Position numbers and translations under genes: made by a program | The notes under the pieces: generated by a model | Databases searched by the model: none | What the model was told of the DNA's origin: nothing | Seen by the model: the letters and a program-made list of their open reading frames with translations, nothing else | In this document: piece after piece, positions 1 to 7,500 of the stretch | Numbering within the stretch: position 1 is the first letter of the stretch | Layout: every line of letters starts with the position of its first letter | Assembly (NCBI GenBank): GCA_021846725.1 | Contig: JAJZWK010000019.1 | Span: forward strand, 1-17,565 | Source of the DNA: Actinomycetes bacterium | GTDB taxonomy: Bacteria; Actinomycetota; Acidimicrobiia; Acidimicrobiales; JAMCPL01 | Length of the DNA stretch: 17,565 bases | Direction: 5' to 3'

Positions 1-60
1 AGACTGTCCAAACCACCGAGTGACCACCCAAGTGAGGGTGGCAAAAAACGACAGGAATGA
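1..60 (+). CDS. Possible C-terminal tail of an upstream gene (partial)
   Basis: Frame 1 is open from the window edge to a TGA at 58-60. It would encode 19 residues, RLSKPPSDHPSEGGKKRQE, a charged Pro/Gly/Lys-rich stretch typical of a disordered protein tail. Frame 2 is also open, to a TAG near 83, so frame alone does not prove coding. No function can be assigned. The basis is composition only, and a minus-strand or non-coding reading is equally possible. Confidence 0.25.
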   Translation, partial: RLSKPPSDHPSEGGKKRQE

Positions 61-478
61 CCGGCAAATTACGCAGGAATAGTCAAGAAGGCCGCGGCCA
101 GCTGTTGGTAGCTTGATTTGGTCTGATTCGACATTATATGGTATCATTGTGTATACAGGCATCTGCTGGAAGAGAGATGATCTTCATTGGATGTGTTCAC
201 ATCTATTTACACCCATTCACAACTTTGGCCAGAATGCCATTTATTGCTACGGACATTGCTACATAAATTGCTAAAGTACCAGGTAGATACGTATATAGGT
301 TGTCTCTCCTTAGGAATATCACTACTATTCCGTATAGTTGAGAGGTGCGTCCAAATAGGATGTTGGGCTATACTTATCAGTTGGATGCGGATGGAGTGGT
401 GGAGTGGCGGAGCAGGGTAATGGAGTGGTGGAGTGGTATATGCTTGTTACTGGAACCTTTTAAGCGAAAGGATGGATG
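61..478. other. Non-coding stretch upstream of the alcohol dehydrogenase
   Basis: I see no convincing gene here. A 77-codon frame at 187-420 starts at TTG, has no ribosome-binding site and reads like random sequence. Visible elements are a GC-rich palindrome GGCCGCGGCC at 90-99, a weak promoter-like pair TTGATT (113-118) / TATATG (135-140) with 16-nt spacing, and a duplicated G-rich motif at 392-436. Transcription of the alcohol dehydrogenase probably begins in this stretch, but no promoter stands out. Confidence 0.4.
392..436 (+). repeat. G-rich direct repeat, two 16-bp copies 29 bp apart
   Basis: TGGAGTGGTGGAGTGG occurs at 392-407 and again at 421-436. Each copy is itself built from GGAGTGG units. 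The GG runs separated by 1-3 nt could form a two-tier G-quadruplex on the plus strand or in RNA. The repeat ends 42 bp before the alcohol dehydrogenase start, so it would lie in the 5' leader or promoter. A regulatory role is inference only. Confidence 0.5.
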
Positions 479-1492
479 ATGCGAGCTGTAATTCTTGACC
501 GTACCGGACCTGTTGAAGATTCTGTCTTGAGGATTGGAGAAGTCGATAAACCCGTAGCCGGTCCAGGTGAGGTGGTAATGAAGGTATCGACTTGTGGCGT
601 ATGTCACTCGAACCTCCATATGATAGAGGGAGACTGGGTAGATGGTGGAGTCCCCGCCTTTTTGCCGATTATCCCGGGTCATGAGGTAGTTGGGGTGATT
701 GATTCGCTCGGATCAGGAGTGGATTGGTTGCATCTTGGTCAGAGGGTTGGTGTTCAGCCGTTATGGAGGACTTGTGGGCATTGTGAGTACTGTTTGTCGG
801 GAGAGGAACAGCGTTGTCAAGACAAAGACATCACAGGTGAGACTGTCCATGGTGGCTATGCAGAGTACATGTTAGCCAAAGCACTGCATTGTTATCCAGT
901 GCCGGATGAGATAGGCGACGTCGAGGCTGCACCGCTTTTCTGTCCAGGTATTACTGCTTATTCTGCTGTTGCCAGAGCTTCTCTGTCTCCCAGCAAGCGT
1001 GTTGCAGTATTTGGAATAGGTGGTGTCGGCCATATGGTACTGGAGTTTGCTACCCTGACTGGGGCAGAGGTAATAGCAGTTACTAGAAGTATTGTACACG
1101 GGGATGTTGCCAGTACTCTCGGTGTCAATCAGGTAATCAATGCAGCTGAAGTAGATGTCGTAGATGCAATCAAAACGATGGGAGGAGTAGACGCGAGCAT
1201 CGTCTTTGCCCCTGCAGATGAGGTGGTTCGTCAAGCTATAGATGTTACCAGACCAGGAGGAACGGTGGTAGTGGGTGTGCAGGTCGATCTGGGGAAATTT
1301 CTCTTTGCTGACGAAAAAAAGATAGTAGGGTCAGTAATAGGCCCGCGGCATAGAATGAATGATGTATTGAGATTGGCCGCTCAAGGGAGAGTAAAGCCAG
1401 TATGCGACGTGTTTTCTTTGGAAGAGGCTCCAGAGGTTCTGAGCAAATTAAAGCACGGTGAAATACGCGCCAGAGCCGTCTTGAAGATTTAG
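479..1492 (+). CDS. Zinc-dependent alcohol dehydrogenase (MDR superfamily)
   Basis: Medium-chain NAD(P)-dependent alcohol dehydrogenase that interconverts an alcohol and its aldehyde or ketone in the cytoplasm. It has all expected zinc ligands: catalytic C42 (in CGVCHSN), H68-E69 (PGHE) and C155 (FCPGIT), and structural C99, C102, C105 and C113 (CGHCEYC...C). The Rossmann motif GIGGVG lies at 179-184. Length (337 aa) is normal for the tetrameric bacterial class. After the second beta strand the sequence reads AVTRS, without the acidic residue typical of strict NAD use, so cofactor choice is open. Two ATGs occur in a row. AAAGGA (467-472) is 6 nt from the ATG at 479 but only 3 nt from that at 476, so I prefer 479. 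The residue after the relay Ser44 is Asn, where Asp is usual. The gene ends 1 nt from the convergent sigma gene. The substrate is unknown. Confidence 0.93.
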   Translation: MRAVILDRTGPVEDSVLRIGEVDKPVAGPGEVVMKVSTCGVCHSNLHMIEGDWVDGGVPAFLPIIPGHEVVGVIDSLGSGVDWLHLGQRVGVQPLWRTCGHCEYCLSGEEQRCQDKDITGETVHGGYAEYMLAKALHCYPVPDEIGDVEAAPLFCPGITAYSAVARASLSPSKRVAVFGIGGVGHMVLEFATLTGAEVIAVTRSIVHGDVASTLGVNQVINAAEVDVVDAIKTMGGVDASIVFAPADEVVRQAIDVTRPGGTVVVGVQVDLGKFLFADEKKIVGSVIGPRHRMNDVLRLAAQGRVKPVCDVFSLEEAPEVLSKLKHGEIRARAVLKI

Positions 1493-1493
1493 A

Positions 1494-2336
1494 TTAGGCT
1501 GCTCGGTATGCCTCGGTAACGGCCGGGATGGAGGCAAGAGACTCCAACGCTCGTTTTTCAAGTGCTCTTACTCGCCGGACACCCATGCTCAGCTCACTGG
1601 CGCATTTTTGAAGCGATGCAGGTTTGCCGCCATCCAGGGCATAGCGTAGAACGATAACATTTCTTTCAGGCTCGGGCAACTTTTCTATTGCATTTCTTAT
1701 CTCGTCAAAAAGAATGTCCATTTCTACTGAGTTCTCAAAATCACTTGTATGCTGATCCTTGAGTAACTCTCCAATCGTTGTACCGGTATCATCACCGGTA
1801 GGTTGATCTATACTTGCAACGACACGAGCTAGATTGGTCAACTTCCTGACATTTTCTACGCTTGTGCCCGTTTCAGACGCTATTAATTCATCAGAAGGTC
1901 GTTCTTGACTATTCGATGTTATATTCCATGACGCTATATCTATTTTATGGGCATGTTCAGCTACTTCCATGGGTAGTCTTATGGCGTTTGACTGGCTTTG
2001 TATAACGCGCTGCAGTGATTGCCTAATCCACCAGCTAGCATATGTAGAAAATTTAAAGCCTTTATTGAAGTCGAACTTCTCGACTGCGCGCATGAGACCA
2101 AATGTACCTTCTTGTATGAGATCGGCCAGTTCTACACCACGATTCTGGTAACGCCGTGCCCAGTGAATTACCAGTCGTAAGTTGGCTTCTACCATGCGAT
2201 TTTTCGCATCTTGATCACCAGCGGCAATTCTGCGTGCCAAGTCATCTTGTTCTTCAGGTGAAGCCATTGGGTATCTATCAAGATTACCCAGAAAGGTGTG
2301 CATTGAATCGCCCGTTCCTAATTGTTGTTTATTCAC
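1494..2336 (-). CDS. RNA polymerase sigma-70 family factor, group 2 type
   Basis: Sigma factor of 280 aa that directs RNA polymerase to a set of promoters. Region 1.2 is at about 12-45. Region 2 is at 46-118, with the core-binding and -10-recognising segment DLIQEGTFGLMRAVEKFDF followed by FSTYASWWIRQSLQR, close to the primary-sigma consensus. Region 3 is at about 120-175 and region 4 at about 205-268. It lacks the long N-terminal 1.1 region of a housekeeping factor, so a stress or alternative (SigB/group 2) role is likely. The helix-turn-helix of region 4.2 reads VRRVRALE instead of the usual RERIRQIE, which suggests an altered -35 preference. The start is GTG, supported by AGAGGAGA about 10 nt upstream on the minus strand. 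The next possible start is Met12. The gene ends tail to tail with the alcohol dehydrogenase, with no room for a terminator. No anti-sigma gene is adjacent. Confidence 0.93.
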   Translation of the reverse strand: MNKQQLGTGDSMHTFLGNLDRYPMASPEEQDDLARRIAAGDQDAKNRMVEANLRLVIHWARRYQNRGVELADLIQEGTFGLMRAVEKFDFNKGFKFSTYASWWIRQSLQRVIQSQSNAIRLPMEVAEHAHKIDIASWNITSNSQERPSDELIASETGTSVENVRKLTNLARVVASIDQPTGDDTGTTIGELLKDQHTSDFENSVEMDILFDEIRNAIEKLPEPERNVIVLRYALDGGKPASLQKCASELSMGVRRVRALEKRALESLASIPAVTEAYRAA

Positions 2337-2458
2337 GATGGATGCTATCTCCTCTACTCAATATACCGTATCATCTACTTCTTTCTATTTATTACAACGC
2401 GTGAAGTATGATAATAATTCCCATAACGGGTATAAATATTATCTATAGGGAGAATATT

Positions 2459-2485
2459 ATGAATAGCGGTGCGCGTGTACAATGA
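2459..2485 (+). other. Eight-codon leader frame with a good ribosome-binding site
   Basis: AGGGAG at 2447-2452 lies 6 nt before ATG 2459. The frame reads MNSGARVQ and stops at TGA (2483-2485). It is in the same frame as the long gene beginning at 2495, which has no visible ribosome-binding site of its own. This is either a leader peptide coupled to the gene or the original N-terminus cut by a nonsense codon. Confidence 0.4.
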
Positions 2486-2494
2486 AACCTGAGT

Positions 2495-3352
2495 ATGATT
2501 GGAACGCGAAATAATCGAAATAATAATGAGAATTCCAGGCGAATAAAACGGATCGCAGGTAGCAGAAAGATGAGCGATAGGCGGATCCGTCTGGAGCACA
2601 GAAGACATCCAGGTAATATCCTAATGGCAGGCTTGAAGATCTCCTCTGAAGAGGTATTAGGAATAGATTTATTTCGTAAGAGTATAGTACGCACGCGGAT
2701 AGCCGGAGGTAATTATGATGTTTACGGTCTGGACGATCACGGAGAGCGGTTGTCTACTCCTACCGAAGCAGAGTTGGGTGTTTCAGAGAGTACCGTGGAA
2801 CGGCTGTCAGGAGGTAAACGGCTGTCAGGAGGTAAGAGAAGTCAGTCAAGCGATAGACTGAAGGTCTTGTCCCTTATGCGGCGTGACGAACCATACGTAG
2901 GATATTCTACATTTCCTGACGTTGTGACTGTTTCTGAGGAGATTGAGTTGCATGGTGTGTTGGCACGCCGACATGGGAGGAAGATACTTGAGGAGGTATC
3001 TGTACCCTTGACTCGTACCTTGTTTGGCTTTGCCGGATGGTCTATACCGTACTGGGATTTCACTGGAGACTACCCGTCGGTTGTCTTGTTGAAAAGGCCA
3101 TTCTATATTATGTTGTTTCTACGCGACGATGGGACATCTTGGGCACGCTTGGCGACCTCTGATGTGGATATGATGATGCCGGTATCGGATGAAAGCGTGA
3201 AAGCTTACTTGAAAGAGAGACCGGATGGGACTATTGAGGGTAAGGATATAGAGCTTATTACCGGGAAGAGGCCGTATTATCTGCTTACTACGTTGCAGCC
3301 GCCCCATAATGGGAATTGCTATAAAACGCTTTCGGCAATTATTACAGCTTGA
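2495..3352 (+). CDS. Hypothetical basic protein with unknown function
   Basis: I do not recognise this 285-aa protein. The first ~45 residues are very rich in Arg, Asn and Ser (likely disordered). Residues about 46-90 read like a folded segment, followed by a Ser/Lys/Arg linker that contains an exact in-frame duplication RLSGGK-RLSGGK (DNA 2801-2836). Residues from about 125 to the end form a mixed alpha/beta region with aromatic stretches such as FGFAGWSIPYWDF and KRPFYIMLFL. There is no signal peptide or clear membrane span. The start is uncertain: 2495 has no ribosome-binding site, and Met26 (2570) and Met44 (2624) are alternatives. The 8-codon frame just upstream is in phase and closed by TGA. 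It is divergent from the sigma gene, sharing 158 bp. It could be a fast-evolving or decaying gene. Confidence 0.6.
   Translation: MIGTRNNRNNNENSRRIKRIAGSRKMSDRRIRLEHRRHPGNILMAGLKISSEEVLGIDLFRKSIVRTRIAGGNYDVYGLDDHGERLSTPTEAELGVSESTVERLSGGKRLSGGKRSQSSDRLKVLSLMRRDEPYVGYSTFPDVVTVSEEIELHGVLARRHGRKILEEVSVPLTRTLFGFAGWSIPYWDFTGDYPSVVLLKRPFYIMLFLRDDGTSWARLATSDVDMMMPVSDESVKAYLKERPDGTIEGKDIELITGKRPYYLLTTLQPPHNGNCYKTLSAIITA
2801..2836 (+). repeat. Two tandem 18-bp copies inside the hypothetical gene
   Basis: CGGCTGTCAGGAGGTAAA at 2801-2818 is followed directly by the same sequence with one change (final A to G) at 2819-2836. The copies stay in frame and encode RLSGGK twice in a linker-like region. This is probably recent slippage. 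Confidence 0.85.
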
Positions 3353-3384
3353 TCAGAAATGCACCGCCAAGTGACGATGTCGAA

Positions 3385-3484
3385 CTGCCCCACAACTCGT
3401 TCCCACAACTTCTGCCCCACAATTCGTCCCCACAATGCGAAAAAAGTGGTTGCACCTGTCGTGATAATGCACCTGTCGTGATGA
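3385..3484. repeat. Two different tandem repeats in a convergent spacer
   Basis: A 27-bp unit beginning CTGCCCCACAA occurs at 3385-3411 and, with about five differences, at 3412-3438. A 17-bp unit TGCACCTGTCGTGATAA (second copy ending TGA) occurs at 3451-3467 and 3468-3484. The stretch 3353-3626 between the two convergent genes holds no gene I can support. A frame from TTG 3349 to 3579 has repeat-derived composition and no ribosome-binding site. Confidence 0.75.
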
Positions 3485-3570
3485 TGCAGGTAAGGCGCTT
3501 ACGCGTTGTCGATTATGCGTGTAATCCAGCGAAAAACACCTGCATCAAGGGATATGATAAGCCGCTCCAG

Positions 3571-3600
3571 AAAACCTAGGCATTCCTAGGCACTCCTTTT
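3571..3600. terminator. Possible bidirectional terminator built from a CCTAGG repeat
   Basis: CCTAGG at 3575-3580 and 3585-3590 can pair across a 4-nt loop. On the minus strand the hairpin is followed at once by TTTT, 37 nt past the stop of the gene ending at 3627. On the plus strand a T-rich run follows after CACTCC. The 10-bp unit CCTAGGCATT / CCTAGGCACT is itself a short tandem repeat. The stem is only 6 bp, so strength is doubtful. Confidence 0.4.
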
Positions 3601-3626
3601 CTTTTCGCTCTCCAGCCGTTGAGTCT

Positions 3627-4337
3627 CTAAGTATTGTTTATACTTCTGTTGTGTGCAAGTGTACGGGTTAGTTTTCCAGAGGCAAGATCCTCTGCCATTG
3701 CCCATCCACACACGATGACCCTATCCCCTTTATACGGGTCTATACCATCAAAAAGTGGTGCAGATTCTTCTACCACGTTACCCCCAGTTGCAACAGTTAG
3801 ATTGGCAGCACCAAGTATCATATCTTCACTGGCTTCCAGCCTGAATGTATGTTCATCGACACAGCCATCAACATTGAATCGCTTAGCGATCCTTCTTACC
3901 CATGCCCTCTCTTCACCTGTTGGTTTGTATTGTAAGCGAGGTACTACATCATGCAATTCATTGAACAACGTATATGCCGATGGATTCATCAACATTGCGC
4001 ACATTAATACATCCTCATCAGGGAAGGCTAAGACAGATTTTCTGAATTGTTCAGCAAGAAGAATATTGGTTGCCTTAATCGCTTTTCCGGTTCCGTCGGC
4101 ATCTGCAAGTCCTATTATTATAGCCGGAGTGCCACCTATGCGTTCCAAGCTGAAAAATGAGTATGCTCTTAGTTTCTTTCCTTCAAACACGGTCGTATTG
4201 AGTATCCATTCGTCTCGTTGCTTGGATAGAAATCCCACGTCGAACATCCCCGACTTGGCTACAGACAACTGTGCCATTGCTTCGAACTCAGAATCGCTAA
4301 GTAATGAACAATCTTTTGTGTTAACTTCAAACCCCAT
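3627..4337 (-). CDS. Conserved-looking hypothetical protein, 236 aa
   Basis: I cannot name a function. The protein is soluble, with no signal peptide or membrane span. From memory it resembles a group of actinobacterial hypotheticals that share an N-terminus with KDCS...LSDxEF, a LSKQRDEWIL segment and LERIGGTPAIIIGLA; this is not verified. The alternation of short strands and helices in residues 40-120 could fit an acyltransferase-like fold, but I see no acetyl-CoA-binding motif. A late segment reads VDEHTFRLEAS. ATG at 4337 is the first start in frame. There is no strong ribosome-binding site, but a -10-like TATAGT lies about 15 nt upstream. It follows dnaE on the same strand after 163 bp that hold a repeated 33-mer. 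A long antisense frame over the same DNA is a Ser/Leu/Pro-rich shadow. Confidence 0.72.
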   Translation of the reverse strand: MGFEVNTKDCSLLSDSEFEAMAQLSVAKSGMFDVGFLSKQRDEWILNTTVFEGKKLRAYSFFSLERIGGTPAIIIGLADADGTGKAIKATNILLAEQFRKSVLAFPDEDVLMCAMLMNPSAYTLFNELHDVVPRLQYKPTGEERAWVRRIAKRFNVDGCVDEHTFRLEASEDMILGAANLTVATGGNVVEESAPLFDGIDPYKGDRVIVCGWAMAEDLASGKLTRTLAHNRSINNT

Positions 4338-4396
4338 GTTGCTCTGTATTCAACTATAGCATATGGAGAGAGGAGATGTGAAAGCAACAGGGAGGA

Positions 4397-4429
4397 ATGG
4401 TTATAGCTCCTTGCCTCGTGTTCATACAG
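4397..4429 (-). repeat. 33-bp direct repeat, distal copy, downstream of dnaE
   Basis: This is an exact 33-bp match to 4468-4500. On the plus strand it begins ATGGTTATAGCTCC and ends GTTCATACAG. The copies are separated by 38 bp, giving a period of 71 bp. There is no internal palindrome, and flanking bases differ on both sides. It lies between the dnaE stop and the next minus-strand gene. Confidence 0.95.
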
Positions 4430-4467
4430 ATGCTAGAGGTGCCTGATATAATCTCCATCGTGCCATG

Positions 4468-4500
4468 ATGGTTATAGCTCCTTGCCTCGTGTTCATACAG
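4468..4500 (-). repeat. 33-bp direct repeat, proximal copy, abutting the dnaE stop codon
   Basis: The exact second copy of the 33-mer at 4397-4429. It ends at 4500, directly next to the dnaE stop (4501-4503), so it is the first 33 nt of the dnaE 3' untranslated region. Its minus-strand reading contains ATGAAC and an AAGGAG run. Confidence 0.95.
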
Positions 4501-7500
4501 TTACAGTATATTAACTGCTCCATTGAATGATTCCTTGAGTTCACCCAATAGCCCGGTTCTTGAATCTACTGAGTAGCACGCGGGAAGCAGAAATGACTTA
4601 TCTTCCACATGTAGCACTACGCGTTCTGTGCCTGGATATTCCTCCAATATTTTCTTGAATCTTGTTACTCCATTTCGGTCGAGTAATTGACCGGGGATAC
4701 CCAGGTGTAGGTTGGCGTTGTCGGCATTGAGATGAGGATTTGTCATCTCCAGCGCAATCAATTTCAACTCGTCATCACGTGTATCTACTCTGCCCTTTAC
4801 TAGAAGTACCATGTCATCCGTTATGCCTTCTCCAAGCGTATCCAGCGCTTTCGAAAATGCCGTAACCTCTATAGATGAGGTTGTGTCGTCCAAGACGAAG
4901 GTTACCATAGGGTCGCCCTTCTTGGTTCTTCTGTGCTTGATGGCTGTGATGACTCCACATAGCGTACATATAGTACCTTCACTCAGAGAGTATCGTGTAT
5001 CGCCCTCTTCCAGTAATTCTTGTTCGCTGGAGCTTTCTTTTCGCAATTCCAATATACTCATATCGGCAAGCATTCGAGCCGCTTCTTTGAACTTATCCAT
5101 TGGGTGCCCGCTGACATAAAGTCCGAGCATCTCCTTTTCCTTGGCCAATTTTTTTGGATACTCCATCTCTTCTTTGGGTATCTCTATTGACCTGATGTCA
5201 TATAACAGGCTATCTTCATCATTATCCATCATGGAAAATATTGTGGATATACCAGCTTCTTCGTCCTTTCTCTGATTGACGCACTTGTTGGCTATTGATT
5301 CTGCTACGTTCAGTAAGCCCTGTCGCGAATAACCAAACGAATCGAATGCACCGGCAGGTATTAAGGCTTGCAGTACACGTTGACTAAGTACCATCGAGGG
5401 TACTCTCATGCAAAAGTCATAAAAATCCCTGAAAGGTCCATTGAGTTCACGTTCTTCGATAATTTTTCTTGTAACTCCTGCTCCGACATTTCTGATTGCT
5501 GCAAGGCCAAACAGTATGCAGTCTACTCCATCACGTCGTGATGGAGTAAAATCCTCTTGTGAGAGGTTGACATCCGGAACAAGTACATTGATATTCATCG
5601 CTTTGCACTCGGAGAGCAATATGGCAGTTCTATCCTTGTCGTCTCCGACTGAAGTCAAGAGTGCGCTCATGTATTCTACGGGATAATGAACTTTGAGCCA
5701 GGCGTTTTGGTATGCTATGAGAGCATATCCATAGGAATGGGATTTATTGAAAGCGTAGTCGGCAAATGGTTCTATGATGTCAAATAGCTGAGTACCTATC
5801 TTTTCACCATAGCCGTTTGCTATGCATCCCTGTACGAACTTATCACGTTCTTTGGCAATCATTTCACGATCTTTTTTACCGCACGCCTTACGTAGGTTGT
5901 CGGCTTCTTCTAGGGAGTATCCCGCAAAGCGCTGAGCTACACGCATGACGGATTCTTGGTAAATCATAAGTCCATAGGTATCGGCGAGTATTGGCTTCAG
6001 ATCATCGTGCAGGTAAGTAATGGGCGACCTTCCGTTTTTTCTGTCTGCATAATCACGGTGCATATTGGCGGCCATCGGTCCCGGCCTGTACAGTGCTACC
6101 AAAGCTGCAATGTCATCGAAGCAGGTCGGCTGGAGGGACCTCATCAGGCTACGCATCTGAGTTCCTTCGAGCTGGAATATGCCTATAGAGTTCCCCTTAC
6201 ATAGTAAGTCGTATACTTTACTATCGTCAAGTGGTATATTGTCTATATCGATACGTTCATGCGTAGTGCGTTCTATGATATCCAGTGTGCGGCTGATGAC
6301 TGAAAGATTGCGAAGACCCAAGAAGTCCATTTTCAAGAGTCCCAGTTTTTCCACTCCATGCATTTCGTATTGAGTAACAAGAGGAACTTCACCAATTTCC
6401 TTCCCGGATTCAGGTTTACGTTGTACCGGTAGATATTCGATCAGAGGTTCTTTCGTAATTACTACTGCAGCAGCATGAATGCTGTCCTGGCGTCTAAGCC
6501 CCTCGAGTCCGCGTGCTACGTCTACTATTTGTTTTACATCCATGTCTTCGTTGTACATAGCTCGAAGTTCGCCAGCAGCAGCATAACCTTCTTCGTAGCC
6601 GGGGGTCTTTTCGAAGCATGCACTTAGTGGGGTGTCTCGTCCCATGACAAGGGGAGGCATTGCCTTTGCGATCTTATCTCCAAGCGCATATGGGTAACCA
6701 AGTACTCTCGCCGCATCCCTTACTGCTGCTCTTGCTTTTATGGTCGAGAATGTAATTATTTGAGCTACGTGGTCCTCGCCATATTTACTGGCAGCATAGG
6801 CGATCATTTCGCCACGATAGCGCTCATCGAAATCCATATCGATATCCGGCATCTGTTTTCTACCTGGGTTCAGGAATCGTTCGAACAGAAGATCGTATTT
6901 AATAGGATCGAGTTCGACGATACCCAGACAGTACGCGACACAGCAACCGGCCGCAGATCCTCTTCCTGGACCTACTCTTATGTTCGATTGTTTGGCATAC
7001 CTTACTAAGTCTGCAACTATCAGGAAATAAGATGAGAATCCCATTTTAGATATGACTGACAGCTCGTACTCTATACGTTCAGCGATATTTTTTTCCAATG
7101 GCCAGCCGTATCTCTGCTTGGCACCATCTAAGGTTAATTCTCTCAAGTATTCATCTGCATATGCCTGGTAGTTATTGCCATTTTTAATTGTGTCCTTCTC
7201 GATGGTGCCCGATAGAGCGGGTTCCCTTATCTGGATGTGTTCAGGTATTGGGTATTCAGGGAGAGCGTCAAAGCCAAAATCTATTGTGACCTGTGAGCGC
7301 ATAGCAATTTCCAGTGTATTATCGCAAGCTTCAGGGATATCTTTGAACAGAGATCTCATTTCTGTTGCTGTTTTCAGATAGTGCTCAGAACCTTCAAACT
7401 TAAATCGTACCGGATCATTTACTGTTTTGGATGTCTGTATGCAAAGTAACGCGTCATGTGACTGTGCGTCTTCTTTATGCGTGTAGTGGCTGTCATTGGT

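Noticed and set aside
187..420. 77-codon plus-strand frame before the alcohol dehydrogenase
   Set aside because: It starts at TTG with no ribosome site, its composition looks random and its end runs through the G-rich repeat. Treated as non-coding.
3349..3579. 76-codon plus-strand frame overlapping the end of the hypothetical gene
   Set aside because: TTG start without a ribosome site, and most of it is made of the 27-bp and 17-bp tandem repeats.
3634..4359. 241-codon plus-strand frame antisense to the 236-aa hypothetical
   Set aside because: Ser/Leu/Pro-rich shadow composition. The minus-strand protein has balanced composition and domain-like segments.
4397..4500. Minimal CRISPR array (two 33-bp repeats, one 38-bp spacer)
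   Set aside because: Only two copies, no terminal palindrome, no cas genes in the window, and the same 71-bp period recurs with an unrelated sequence at bpa. A different origin is more likely.
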